14,791 nucleotides of DNA from Endomicrobium sp. (GTDB lineage: Bacteria > Elusimicrobiota > Endomicrobiia > Endomicrobiales > Endomicrobiaceae). The DNA lies in the NCBI GenBank assembly GCA_031273885.1, contig JAISRA010000061.1:1-14791 (forward strand), in the 5' to 3' direction. Position 1 is the first letter of the stretch. Each line of letters starts with the position of its first letter. The position numbers and the translations under genes are program-made. Of this stretch, positions 1 through 8,453 are shown piece after piece. The notes beneath the pieces are model-generated. The model made no database searches. It saw nothing but the letters and a program-made list of their open reading frames with translations, and was not told the origin of the DNA.

Positions 1-399
1 GCAATTTCTTTGCATGCTGTTAGTGATGAACAAAGAAAAAGATTAATTCCAAACAATTTTGGTTTTAGTATAGAAAATATATTGAATGCCGGTAGGTATT
101 ATCTTAAAAAAACAAAGTCGCGGCTTACAATAGAATATGTTCTTATTAAAGGAATTAATGATTCTGTCGCAGATGCACATAAACTTACAAGATTATTAAG
201 ATATCACAAACTTCTAAATCCTAACGTTCAGGTAAATTTGATATCACTTAATTCTATAGTAGACACTCAGTTTAAAATACCGACAAAAAACTTAATCCAA
301 AAGTTTAAAAGTATATTGAGACTTAACGGAATTGCAGTTAATGTAAGACAGGTGAAGGGCTCAGATATTAATGCGGCTTGTGGTCAGTTAGGATATTGA
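1..399 (+). CDS. rlmN: 23S rRNA/tRNA adenine-C2 methyltransferase RlmN, C-terminal part
   Basis: This is the 3' end of a radical SAM methyltransferase that puts a methyl group on C2 of an adenosine in 23S rRNA and in some tRNAs. The reading frame is open from base 1 (A-I-S-L-H-A-V), so the gene starts upstream of the window; the internal TTG at 10 is not a start. About 132 residues remain. Seen in them: the AISLHA segment of the SAM barrel, the stretch IEYVLIKGINDS, the VNLISLN strand, and near the end GSDINAACGQL, which carries the family's conserved C-terminal cysteine that forms the methylation intermediate. The SAM cluster motif CxxxCxxC lies outside the window. It ends in TGA. The following 146 bases hold a weak hairpin but no gene. 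RlmN is preferred over Cfr because the housekeeping context and the DI-AACGQL ending are typical, though the two families are related. Confidence 0.93.
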   Translation, partial: AISLHAVSDEQRKRLIPNNFGFSIENILNAGRYYLKKTKSRLTIEYVLIKGINDSVADAHKLTRLLRYHKLLNPNVQVNLISLNSIVDTQFKIPTKNLIQKFKSILRLNGIAVNVRQVKGSDINAACGQLGY

Positions 400-402
400 G
401 AT

Positions 403-419
403 TGAAATAGTAGATTTCA
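403..419 (+). terminator. Weak hairpin after rlmN
   Basis: A perfect six-base inverted repeat, TGAAAT (403-408) and ATTTCA (414-419) around a five-base loop, starts four bases after the rlmN stop. It is AT-only apart from one G-C pair and lacks a clear T run, so it would be a poor intrinsic terminator. It may be chance in AT-rich DNA. Confidence 0.2.
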
Positions 420-452
420 TTGTGGATTGATTTTAAGAAAGTCAATAAAGTA

Positions 453-480
453 TTGTTTTTGTTAATAGCAAAGATATATA
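453..480 (+). promoter_or_regulatory. Possible promoter for the nusB group
   Basis: TTGTTT at 453-458 and TATATA at 475-480 are 16 bases apart and lie 66 bases before the nusB ATG. Both boxes are imperfect and the surrounding DNA is AT-rich, so this is only a plausible placement. A GAGG at 531-534, 11 bases before the nusB ATG, may be its ribosome binding site, somewhat farther away than is ideal. Confidence 0.22.
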
Positions 481-545
481 TGTTTCATATTGACCTGTTT
501 TTATAGAATTTTAGGTAAAAAAATGATAACGAGGTCTATAATTAC

Positions 546-965
546 ATGAGTTCTCGAAGAGAAGCAAGAGAATGTTCTTTGCAAATGCTTTATACTTTTG
601 ATAGCTGTAAGATTTCTGTTGATTCTATATGTGAATTTTTTAATGAAAATTTACCAAAAGTTGAAGTTTACAGAAAGTTTGCTAAAGATTTATTTAGAGG
701 CGTTTGCGTTAAAAAGGGTAAGATAGATTTGCTTATTCAAAAATACGCCGAAAACTGGGAACTTGAGAGAATGGCAGTTGTCGACCGTAATATTATACGT
801 CTTGCAGCCTATGAGATTATAGCTACTCCTGATACTCCGGTCAACGTTATAATCGATGAGGCAATAGAGATTGCTAAGAAGTATTCTACGATAGATTCTG
901 GTAAGTTTGTCAATGGTATTTTAGATAAACTTAAAGTTATAAGAATTCAAGAAAATTTAAAGTAA
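546..965 (+). CDS. nusB: Transcription antitermination factor NusB
   Basis: NusB is a small all-helical RNA-binding protein. With NusE (S10) it binds the boxA element and supports processive transcription of rRNA operons. The 139-residue length is typical. Family signatures are present in order: SRREARECSLQMLY at the N-terminus (helix 1 RNA-binding face), VDRNIIRLAAYEI near residues 78-90, then TPVNVIIDEAIEIAKKYS and KFVNGILDKL at the C-terminus. The ATG at 546 begins the conserved helix directly, so the start is secure. In many bacteria nusB follows the lumazine synthase gene ribH; that is not seen here. ligA follows with 66 bases between, likely on the same transcript. Confidence 0.95.
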   Translation: MSSRREARECSLQMLYTFDSCKISVDSICEFFNENLPKVEVYRKFAKDLFRGVCVKKGKIDLLIQKYAENWELERMAVVDRNIIRLAAYEIIATPDTPVNVIIDEAIEIAKKYSTIDSGKFVNGILDKLKVIRIQENLK

Positions 966-3032
<2,067 letters not shown>

Positions 3033-3049
3033 AAAATTGAAATAAAAAA

Positions 3050-3772
3050 ATGAACCAAGAAATAAGAATAATTTATCAGGATGAAGATATTATAGTTGTA
3101 AATAAACCTGCAGGGACTCTTGTGATTCCCGACCAGCATACTTGCGAGAGTAATACGCTTGTAGGAATGTTGAAAAGTCAATTAAAACAAAAAATGTGGG
3201 TAATTCACAGAATTGATCGCGATACCACTGGTGTTTTGATGTTTGCGAAAAATTCTCAGTCTCATAGAGATTTAAGTGTACAGTTTGGAAATTCAAAAGT
3301 TCATAAAGAATATATTGCTTTAGTGTCTGGTGTTGTCAAAGAGGACGAAGGAACAATAAATAAACCTATCTTTATTTCAGGCAGGAAAGTATGCATTGAT
3401 AAAAGGGGAACAGGTAAAAAATCAATAACTAATTTTAAAACTTTAGAACGTTTCAAAAGCTACACTCTGGTTCAAGTGCAGCTTCTTACAGGCAGAAGAC
3501 ATCAAATAAGAGTACATTTCTTAAGTCTTGAACATCCTCTTGCAATAGACGGTGAGTATGGTGTTTCCGAGCCTATAATTCTGTCGAAGATTAAGCGTAA
3601 TTATAAGATAAAAAAGGGTGAATTTGAGGAACCGCTCATTTCAAGACTTACGCTTCATGCCGCCTCTTTAACTTTAATATTGCCAGGAAGCGGGCAAGAG
3701 AAAACTTTTGAAGCTCCGCTGCCTAAAGATTTTGAAGTTACACTTAAACAACTTCGAAAATATGGAAAATAA
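3050..3772 (+). CDS. RluA-family RNA pseudouridine synthase
   Basis: This enzyme isomerises uridine to pseudouridine in rRNA or tRNA. The 240 residues are the catalytic domain only, with no N-terminal S4 domain, as in RluA or TruC rather than RluC/RluD. Visible motifs: IIVVNKPAGTLV (about 15-26); HRIDRDTTGVLMFAKN, in which Asp56 is the catalytic aspartate of the HRLD signature; and GRRHQIRVH (148-156), the family's second conserved motif. The first ATG at 3050 leads directly into the opening strand, so the start is likely right, though no ribosome binding site is seen. It follows ligA by 17 bases and may depend on the same transcript. Which uridine it modifies cannot be told from the sequence, so I give no symbol. 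Confidence 0.9.
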   Translation: MNQEIRIIYQDEDIIVVNKPAGTLVIPDQHTCESNTLVGMLKSQLKQKMWVIHRIDRDTTGVLMFAKNSQSHRDLSVQFGNSKVHKEYIALVSGVVKEDEGTINKPIFISGRKVCIDKRGTGKKSITNFKTLERFKSYTLVQVQLLTGRRHQIRVHFLSLEHPLAIDGEYGVSEPIILSKIKRNYKIKKGEFEEPLISRLTLHAASLTLILPGSGQEKTFEAPLPKDFEVTLKQLRKYGK

Positions 3773-3812
3773 CTTTGAAGTTTATTAAAATCACTAATTA
3801 ATTATATATTTC

Positions 3813-3819
3813 AGGAGAG
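3813..3819 (+). promoter_or_regulatory. Strong Shine-Dalgarno sequence for the DUF362 gene
   Basis: AGGAGAG lies five bases before the ATG at 3825 and fixes that start. It is one of only three strong ribosome binding sites in the window, the others being those of purH and clpB. Confidence 0.85.
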
Positions 3820-3824
3820 TAGAA

Positions 3825-4871
3825 ATGATAAGTAAAGTTTATTTTCTTACTTGGAACAGAAGGAATGAGCTATATAATTTTTTAAAAGCTGTTAGGATGT
3901 TTGATTATGTAAAATCAAGAGATTTTCTAGCAATAAAAATACATTTTGGAGAAGAAAACAATGAAGGCTACATTAAGCCTGAGTATGTAATGCCAATTGT
4001 AAAGATTATCAAGGAAAAAACAGCCTATCCTTTTTTGACTGATGCAAGCACAATTTATGTCGGTGAAAGATCTGATGCATATCATCATCATCTTATAGCA
4101 AATAAACACGGTTTTACTATTGATTCGTGCGGATGTCCGATAATTATTTCGGACGGGTTAAGAGGTACCGCAGAAAAAGAAATCGAAGTTAATTTAAAAT
4201 ATTTTAAAACAGTCACTATAGCGCAGGAAATATATAATGCTGATAGTTATATGTTTATGAGCCACTTTAAGGGGCATGAAATAACAGGATTTGGAGGAGC
4301 TCTAAAGAACGTAGGCATGGGTTGCGGAAGCAAAGCTGGCAAATATGCTATGCACCATTCATCAAAACCTGCAGTTAATCCAAAGCATTGTATTGGTTGC
4401 GGAAACTGTGCCAGGCACTGTTATCAACACGCGTTGTCTCTTGTTGATAAAAAAGTGGTTATTGACAAAGAAAAATGCGCAGGTTGCGGACAGTGTGTAG
4501 TAAATTGTGTGCTTAAAGTATTTAAGCTGAGATGGGATGAAGATTCTATTATAGTCCAAGAAAAAATAGTTGAATATGCCGCAGGTGTGTTAAAGAATAA
4601 AAAAAGCGCGTATATAAATTTTTTAAATCACATAAGTAAATACTGCGATTGTTTTTCTCTATCAAAAAACGTACCACTTATGAAAAATGTTGGTATTGTG
4701 GCGGGTAGTGATCCGGTTTCTGTAGATCAAGCGAGTTATGATTTAGTGAACGAGTTTTTCGGCAAAAATTTTTTTAAGAAAATATATCCTGAAATCGATC
4801 CGACAATTCAATTAAAATATGCTGAGGAATTGGGGTTAGGAACCAGAAATTACAAGTTGGTGAACTATTGA
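3825..4871 (+). CDS. DUF362 protein with two ferredoxin-type [4Fe-4S] motifs
   Basis: This is an iron-sulfur protein of unknown substrate. The 348 residues begin with a DUF362-like region (about 1-170), recognisable from IKIHFGEENNEGYIKP, the FLTDAS strand, FKGHEITGFGGALKNVGMGC and, after the ferredoxin insert, GIVAGSDPVSVDQASYD near 290-305. Between them sits a bacterial two-cluster ferredoxin module: CxxCxxCxxxC at Cys189/192/195/199 and again at Cys218/221/224/228. Both lack the proline that commonly follows the fourth cysteine (Tyr and Val here). There is no signal peptide or membrane segment, so it should be cytoplasmic. Family members are usually annotated as Fe-S center proteins, and a redox or electron-transfer role is inferred only. 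The stop overlaps an ATG (TGATG) that opens a 33-codon frame with no recognisable product. Confidence 0.85.
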   Translation: MISKVYFLTWNRRNELYNFLKAVRMFDYVKSRDFLAIKIHFGEENNEGYIKPEYVMPIVKIIKEKTAYPFLTDASTIYVGERSDAYHHHLIANKHGFTIDSCGCPIIISDGLRGTAEKEIEVNLKYFKTVTIAQEIYNADSYMFMSHFKGHEITGFGGALKNVGMGCGSKAGKYAMHHSSKPAVNPKHCIGCGNCARHCYQHALSLVDKKVVIDKEKCAGCGQCVVNCVLKVFKLRWDEDSIIVQEKIVEYAAGVLKNKKSAYINFLNHISKYCDCFSLSKNVPLMKNVGIVAGSDPVSVDQASYDLVNEFFGKNFFKKIYPEIDPTIQLKYAEELGLGTRNYKLVNY

Positions 4872-5095
4872 TGTTTTTTCTTTGGTTTGAATTTGGTTGG
4901 CTGTGCGATGGGTTGCTTTTAATGTTATCATTGCGAATTTGCGAAATAGAAAAAGCAGAGTGGCATTTTTAAATGTAAATTTAAAAATATATTTAAACTG
5001 TTTTTTGAGAGTGGTGAGAATTTTATGATTTTTGCCGGTACTATTGGTAATTTTAGGTTAAAAATAAGATTTGAATTTTCAGGAAACGATTATAA
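4872..5095. other. Gene-free spacer before the recX remnant
   Basis: I recognise no gene here. An ATG at 4871, overlapping the preceding stop, opens 33 codons rich in hydrophobic residues, but nothing in them looks like a family. A second ATG at 5025 opens about 31 codons (start MIFAGTIGNF) to a TAA at 5118. Its segment FEFSGNDYKI could be the eroded N-terminus of the recX remnant that follows, which I cannot prove. At 4965-4988 there is a perfect AT-only inverted repeat. Confidence 0.5.
4965..4988. repeat. Perfect 10-base inverted repeat, AT only
   Basis: ATTTTTAAAT (4965-4974) and ATTTAAAAAT (4979-4988) are exact reverse complements around a four-base loop, with a T6 tract about 15 bases further on. 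It could be a weak terminator or a protein-binding site downstream of the DUF362 gene, but an AT-only stem is unstable and may be chance in this DNA. Confidence 0.3.
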
Positions 5096-5573
5096 AATCT
5101 TGTTTCTTACGGTCAGTTAAATAGAGTTGTTGTCACTGCGCTGGTTTTAGTGTCGAAGCAGTTGGTTAGCAGTAAAAATCTGTAAATGAAACTTGTTAAA
5201 AAAGACTACAAATAAACTAGCATCGCAAAAGTTATTAAAAGGCTTGAAGGTTTGAATTGTATAAATGATGATAAATTTTTTCAAAAGTTTACGCCACTTA
5301 TCTGTGTCACAAATAGGCAAAGGGTAGTTTACGATAAAAGTTGAATCTAAAAAAGGCAAGGCCTAGAGAAAAAATAATAAATAATGCTTTAGCGTCTATT
5401 AAAGTAGAATCTTATAAACAGATTATTAGAATGCTAAGGATTAAATTTGAAAACTTTGACAGTAAGAATAACAATAAAACAAGGAAAGCAGCGACATTTT
5501 TTTAAGACATGGCTTTTTGTTGGAAGACATATCAAAAGCATTTAGGAATTACATGAATGTTTCTATTGAATAA
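5096..5573 (+). pseudogene. recX: Degraded recX (RecA regulator)
   Basis: RecX is a small helical protein that binds RecA filaments and limits their activity. No intact frame exists here, but RecX landmarks appear in the right order across three frames. The frame of 5135 gives TALVLVSKQL, then after a TAA at 5183 MKLVKKDYK, and after a TAA at 5213 IAKVIKRLEGLNCINDDKFF, matching the L-xx-G-x-I-DD-x-F motif. The frame of 5316 gives GKG, a TAG at 5325, then FTIKVESKKGK, matching the R/G-x-x-EL-xx-KGI element. The frame of 5353 gives PREKIINNALASIKVES. After a T7 tract the frame of 5487 gives FLRHGFLLEDISKAF and a TAA at 5571, matching the FLxxRGF-xx-xxI ending. From TAL to the end is about 146 codons, close to E. 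coli RecX. Stops and frame changes are too many for programmed frameshifting. The N-terminal limit is uncertain. Confidence 0.78.
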
Positions 5574-5580
5574 TTATAAT

Positions 5581-5586
5581 AAGGAG
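5581..5586 (+). promoter_or_regulatory. Strong Shine-Dalgarno sequence for purH
   Basis: AAGGAG stands seven bases before the purH ATG at 5594, an ideal distance, and confirms that start. It lies only eight bases past the end of the recX remnant. Confidence 0.85.
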
Positions 5587-5593
5587 AATAGTT

Positions 5594-7150
5594 ATGGCAA
5601 CAGTATTACTCAGTGCATCAGATAAAACAGGAATTATAGATTTTGCAAAAGAATTAAAAATTTTAGGATGGAATATAATTTCTAGCGGTGGAACAGCGAA
5701 AACTTTAGCAGAAAATTCTATTGAATGCCAAGAAATATCAGATGTTACAGGATTTCCTGAAATTTTAAATGGTAGAGTCAAAACGTTAAATCCAAAAATT
5801 CACGGTGGAATTCTTGCAATTAGAAATAGAGAAGATCACCTCAAACAGTTAAGAGAGTACGGAATAAAAGTAATAGATATGGTAGTTGTAAATTTGTATC
5901 CTTTTGAAACAACAATAAATAAAATACATAAGCCTGAAAATAAAAATATAGATCAAAGCATTATAGAAAATATAGATATAGGAGGGGTAGCTCTTTTGAG
6001 AGCAGCTGCAAAAAATTATCAAGATGTTGTTGTTATATGTGATTCTAACGATTATACTTCTGTTATTAAAAATTTAAAAAATAATTCTATTACGCAAGAA
6101 TTGAAACTAGCTTTGGCTGCAAAAGCTTTTAGGCATACATCATATTACGATTCTTTAATTTCAACTTATTTAACTTATGAGAAGTTTCCGACACAGGCAA
6201 CGATACCTCTCAAAAAGATTTCATCATTGAGATACGGTGAAAATCCTCATCAAGAGGCTGTATTGTATTCAAACGGCATAGAACAAAACAAGTCGGCTGT
6301 AATATTTGCCAAACAACTTCATGGTAAAGAGTTATCGTATAACAACTACCTAGATTTAGAAGTAGCATGGCATCTAGTCCATGAGTTTGACAATCCAGCA
6401 TGCGCAATTATTAAACATAATAATCCTTGCGGTGCTGCTGAAAGTACTGACATAAAAGATGCTTACTTAAAGGCATTATCTTGCGATTCAGTAAGTGCTT
6501 TCGGGGGGGTAATGGCTTTTAATAAATCTATTGAAGAAGATACGGCTACAGAAATAAGTAAATTGTTTGTTGAGTGTATTATAGCACCTAATTACTCTAA
6601 AGCGGCTTTGGATATTCTTATGAATAAAAAAAATATAAGACTTCTAATACAGGAAATGCCGTACAAAGAAGAAAAAAATATTGTTGAATATAGAATGATG
6701 TCTTACGGAATGCTTGCTCAGGATAGAGATAATCAAATTTTGATTGAATCAAAACCTATGACAAAGCGTCAGCCTACAAAATTGGAAAGCGAAGCTTTAG
6801 ATTTTGCATGGAAAATTTCAAAACATGTTAAATCAAATGCTGTAATCCTTGTAAGGGGACGGCAGACCGTCGGAATAGGTGCAGGTCAAATGAGCCGCAT
6901 TGATTCTTTAAAAATAGCAATTGAAAAAATGAAAAAAGTAAAATGCGGATTAGATGAAAATTTATTTCCTCTTGTCTTAGCGTCGGATGCCTTTTTCCCA
7001 TTTCCAGATGTAGTTGAAGAATCTGCTAAGATTGGTGTTACAGCAATAGTGCAGCCAGGTGGATCGGTAAAAGATGACGAATCAATTAAAGTTGCAGATG
7101 ATAAAAATATAGCCATGATAGCAACAGGAATGCGTCATTTCAAACATTAG
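5594..7150 (+). CDS. purH: Bifunctional AICAR formyltransferase / IMP cyclohydrolase PurH
   Basis: PurH carries out the last two steps of de novo IMP synthesis: formylation of AICAR with 10-formyl-tetrahydrofolate, then ring closure of FAICAR. It has 518 residues, the usual length. The N-terminal cyclohydrolase (MGS-like, about 1-145) shows ASDKTG, ISSGGTAKTL and GRVKTLNPKIHGGILAIR (about 60-77). The transformylase part shows LRYGENPHQEA, KELSYNNYLD and the catalytic Lys274-His275 in IIKHNNPCGAA, and later ASDAFFPFPD and IVQPGGSVKDDES. The protein ends in GMRHFKH as expected. All key residues are intact. A G7 tract at 6503-6509 encodes two adjacent glycines and could be slippage-prone. No other purine gene lies nearby, so pur genes are dispersed. 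Confidence 0.97.
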   Translation: MATVLLSASDKTGIIDFAKELKILGWNIISSGGTAKTLAENSIECQEISDVTGFPEILNGRVKTLNPKIHGGILAIRNREDHLKQLREYGIKVIDMVVVNLYPFETTINKIHKPENKNIDQSIIENIDIGGVALLRAAAKNYQDVVVICDSNDYTSVIKNLKNNSITQELKLALAAKAFRHTSYYDSLISTYLTYEKFPTQATIPLKKISSLRYGENPHQEAVLYSNGIEQNKSAVIFAKQLHGKELSYNNYLDLEVAWHLVHEFDNPACAIIKHNNPCGAAESTDIKDAYLKALSCDSVSAFGGVMAFNKSIEEDTATEISKLFVECIIAPNYSKAALDILMNKKNIRLLIQEMPYKEEKNIVEYRMMSYGMLAQDRDNQILIESKPMTKRQPTKLESEALDFAWKISKHVKSNAVILVRGRQTVGIGAGQMSRIDSLKIAIEKMKKVKCGLDENLFPLVLASDAFFPFPDVVEESAKIGVTAIVQPGGSVKDDESIKVADDKNIAMIATGMRHFKH

Positions 7151-7435
7151 TTTGCCAAATTGCAAATTAATTTGAATAAAGAAGTTCTTGTTTATACTAA
7201 CTATTTGTTTTTTAGGCTTATTAGTATTATAGGAATAAAATATATATGAGTTGTTCTGGCAAAATGGTTGAAAATGAAAATGATATTGTCTGAGTTTAAT
7301 AGAATTTGCCATCACAGCAATGAAAAATGGAAATTGAAATAAGTATATGAGCGGTTCTTATTATTTTTTATTTTGCAGATAAAGATAAGAAAAACATAAG
7401 TAAACTGTAAAATAAATATATTTTTAATATTAAAA
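7151..7435. other. Spacer between purH and lipA, no recognisable gene
   Basis: These 285 bases hold no convincing gene on either strand. The longest + frame gives about 32 codons after the purH stop, a TGA at 7248, then about 30 more to TAA at 7341, with no family signature. A short inverted repeat, CAAATT/AATTTG, lies just after the purH stop. The last 30 bases before the lipA ATG are almost pure A and T and contain no Shine-Dalgarno sequence. It could be an eroded gene, but I cannot name one. Confidence 0.45.
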
Positions 7436-8266
7436 ATGAAACAAAAAAAGAAAAAAATTAGTATTACAGACACGACAGCGTTAAAAAAGACTTTTACATT
7501 TAGAGGGCTTAATACGGTATGTCAAAGTGCTAAATGTCCCAATATAGGTGAATGTTTTAAAAATAGGACAGCAACATTTCTCATATTAGGAAGAAATTGT
7601 ACGAGAAAATGCAATTTCTGTGCTGTTGAAAAATATAGTCCAGAACTCGTAGATAAAACCGAACCATCAAGAGTTGCAAAAGCAATTAAAGAACTTGGAC
7701 TTTTATACAGTATTATAACTTCCGTAACCAGAGATGATTTGATTGATGGTGGAGCAGAACATTTTGCAAAAACAATTAATGAGATAAAAGCTATTCTTAA
7801 TGAAACAAAAGTTGAAGTGCTTGTACCTGATTTTTTAGGGAATACAAAATCTATTGATATTGTTTTGAATGCAAAGCCTGACGTTTTTGCACATAATTTA
7901 GAAACAGTACCTGTCTTATATGACAAGGTGCGGGGAGGAGCTGATTATAATCGTTCGCTTTCAGTGTTAGAACACGCGAAATATTTAGGATTTAAAGTTA
8001 AGACGGGCATAATGGTGGGTCTTGGAGAAACTGTAGAACAAGTTTTTGAAACGGTGCGAGAGATAAAGAATATAAATGTTGATATCCTTACGATAGGACA
8101 ATATCTTGCGCCTACAAAAGAACATTATCCTGTTATAAAAGAATATACATCTAAAGAATTTGAAGTAATAGAAAACTTTGCTGTTTCAATAGGAATAAAA
8201 CAGGTTATTTCTGGCAGATATATCCGTAGTTCGTATCTGGCAGAGAAACATTTTAAAAGTCTTTAG
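7436..8266 (+). CDS. lipA: Lipoyl synthase LipA
   Basis: LipA is a radical SAM enzyme that inserts two sulfurs into the octanoyl chain on lipoyl domains (2-oxoacid dehydrogenase E2 subunits or GcvH). The 276 residues are slightly shorter than many homologues, with a minimal lysine-rich N-terminus. Both clusters are present: the auxiliary cluster motif CxxxxCxxxxxC at Cys29, 34 and 40, which is consumed as the sulfur source, and the SAM cluster motif CxxxCxxC at Cys55, 59 and 62. The C-terminal RSSY (264-267) supplies the conserved serine that binds the auxiliary cluster. GIMVGLGET and TIGQYLAPTKEH are further family landmarks. The ATG at 7436 has no visible ribosome binding site. No lipB or lplA gene lies beside it, so the octanoyl donor enzyme must be elsewhere. 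Confidence 0.96.
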   Translation: MKQKKKKISITDTTALKKTFTFRGLNTVCQSAKCPNIGECFKNRTATFLILGRNCTRKCNFCAVEKYSPELVDKTEPSRVAKAIKELGLLYSIITSVTRDDLIDGGAEHFAKTINEIKAILNETKVEVLVPDFLGNTKSIDIVLNAKPDVFAHNLETVPVLYDKVRGGADYNRSLSVLEHAKYLGFKVKTGIMVGLGETVEQVFETVREIKNINVDILTIGQYLAPTKEHYPVIKEYTSKEFEVIENFAVSIGIKQVISGRYIRSSYLAEKHFKSL

Positions 8267-8321
8267 GATTATATAAGTGTATTTACATACATGCGTGTTT
8301 ATTTGTGTTAAGCGCTTCTGG

Positions 8322-8346
8322 AAAAGCAATTATTATAATAGCTTTT
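8322..8346 (+). terminator. Candidate intrinsic terminator after lipA
   Basis: A 25-base near-palindrome, AAAAGC at 8322 and GCTTTT ending at 8346, pairs six bases. After one A-A mismatch it continues with further A-T pairs towards a tiny loop. It sits 55 bases past the lipA stop and ends in T4. Low G+C makes it weak, but its position between lipA and the mfd promoter fits. Confidence 0.4.
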
Positions 8347-8374
8347 ACAGGCATAGATAAGATTTTAAGATTTA

Positions 8375-8404
8375 TTGAAAAAATAAATGTAAGTCAAGTA
8401 TAAT
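8375..8404 (+). promoter_or_regulatory. Sigma70-type promoter for mfd
   Basis: TTGAAA (8375-8380) and a perfect TATAAT (8399-8404) are separated by 18 bases. The mfd ATG at 8454 is 49 bases after the -10 box, leaving a leader of about 40 bases. This is the best-looking promoter in the window and suggests mfd starts its own transcript, possibly including cysE. Confidence 0.6.
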
Positions 8405-8453
8405 ATTGAATTTTATGTTTTATTGATGTTGTTTAATATAATTTTATTTGTAC

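Noticed and set aside
5147-5359. Minus-strand frame of about 70 codons over the recX remnant
   Set aside because: No recognisable motif, and the + strand explains the same bases as decayed recX.
5135-5573. Programmed frameshifting rather than a pseudogene
   Set aside because: Three in-frame stops plus at least three frame changes are far more than any programmed recoding, and no slippery site with a stimulatory structure is visible at each one.
7246-7293. A 15-codon peptide starting at ATG 7246 (MSCSGKMVENENDIV)
   Set aside because: It has a weak AGGA upstream but is very short, with no conserved feature; more likely chance.
8303-8339. A second promoter using TATAAT at 8334-8339
   Set aside because: No -35 box at a proper distance (AGCGCT stands where it should be), and the box is part of the candidate terminator hairpin.
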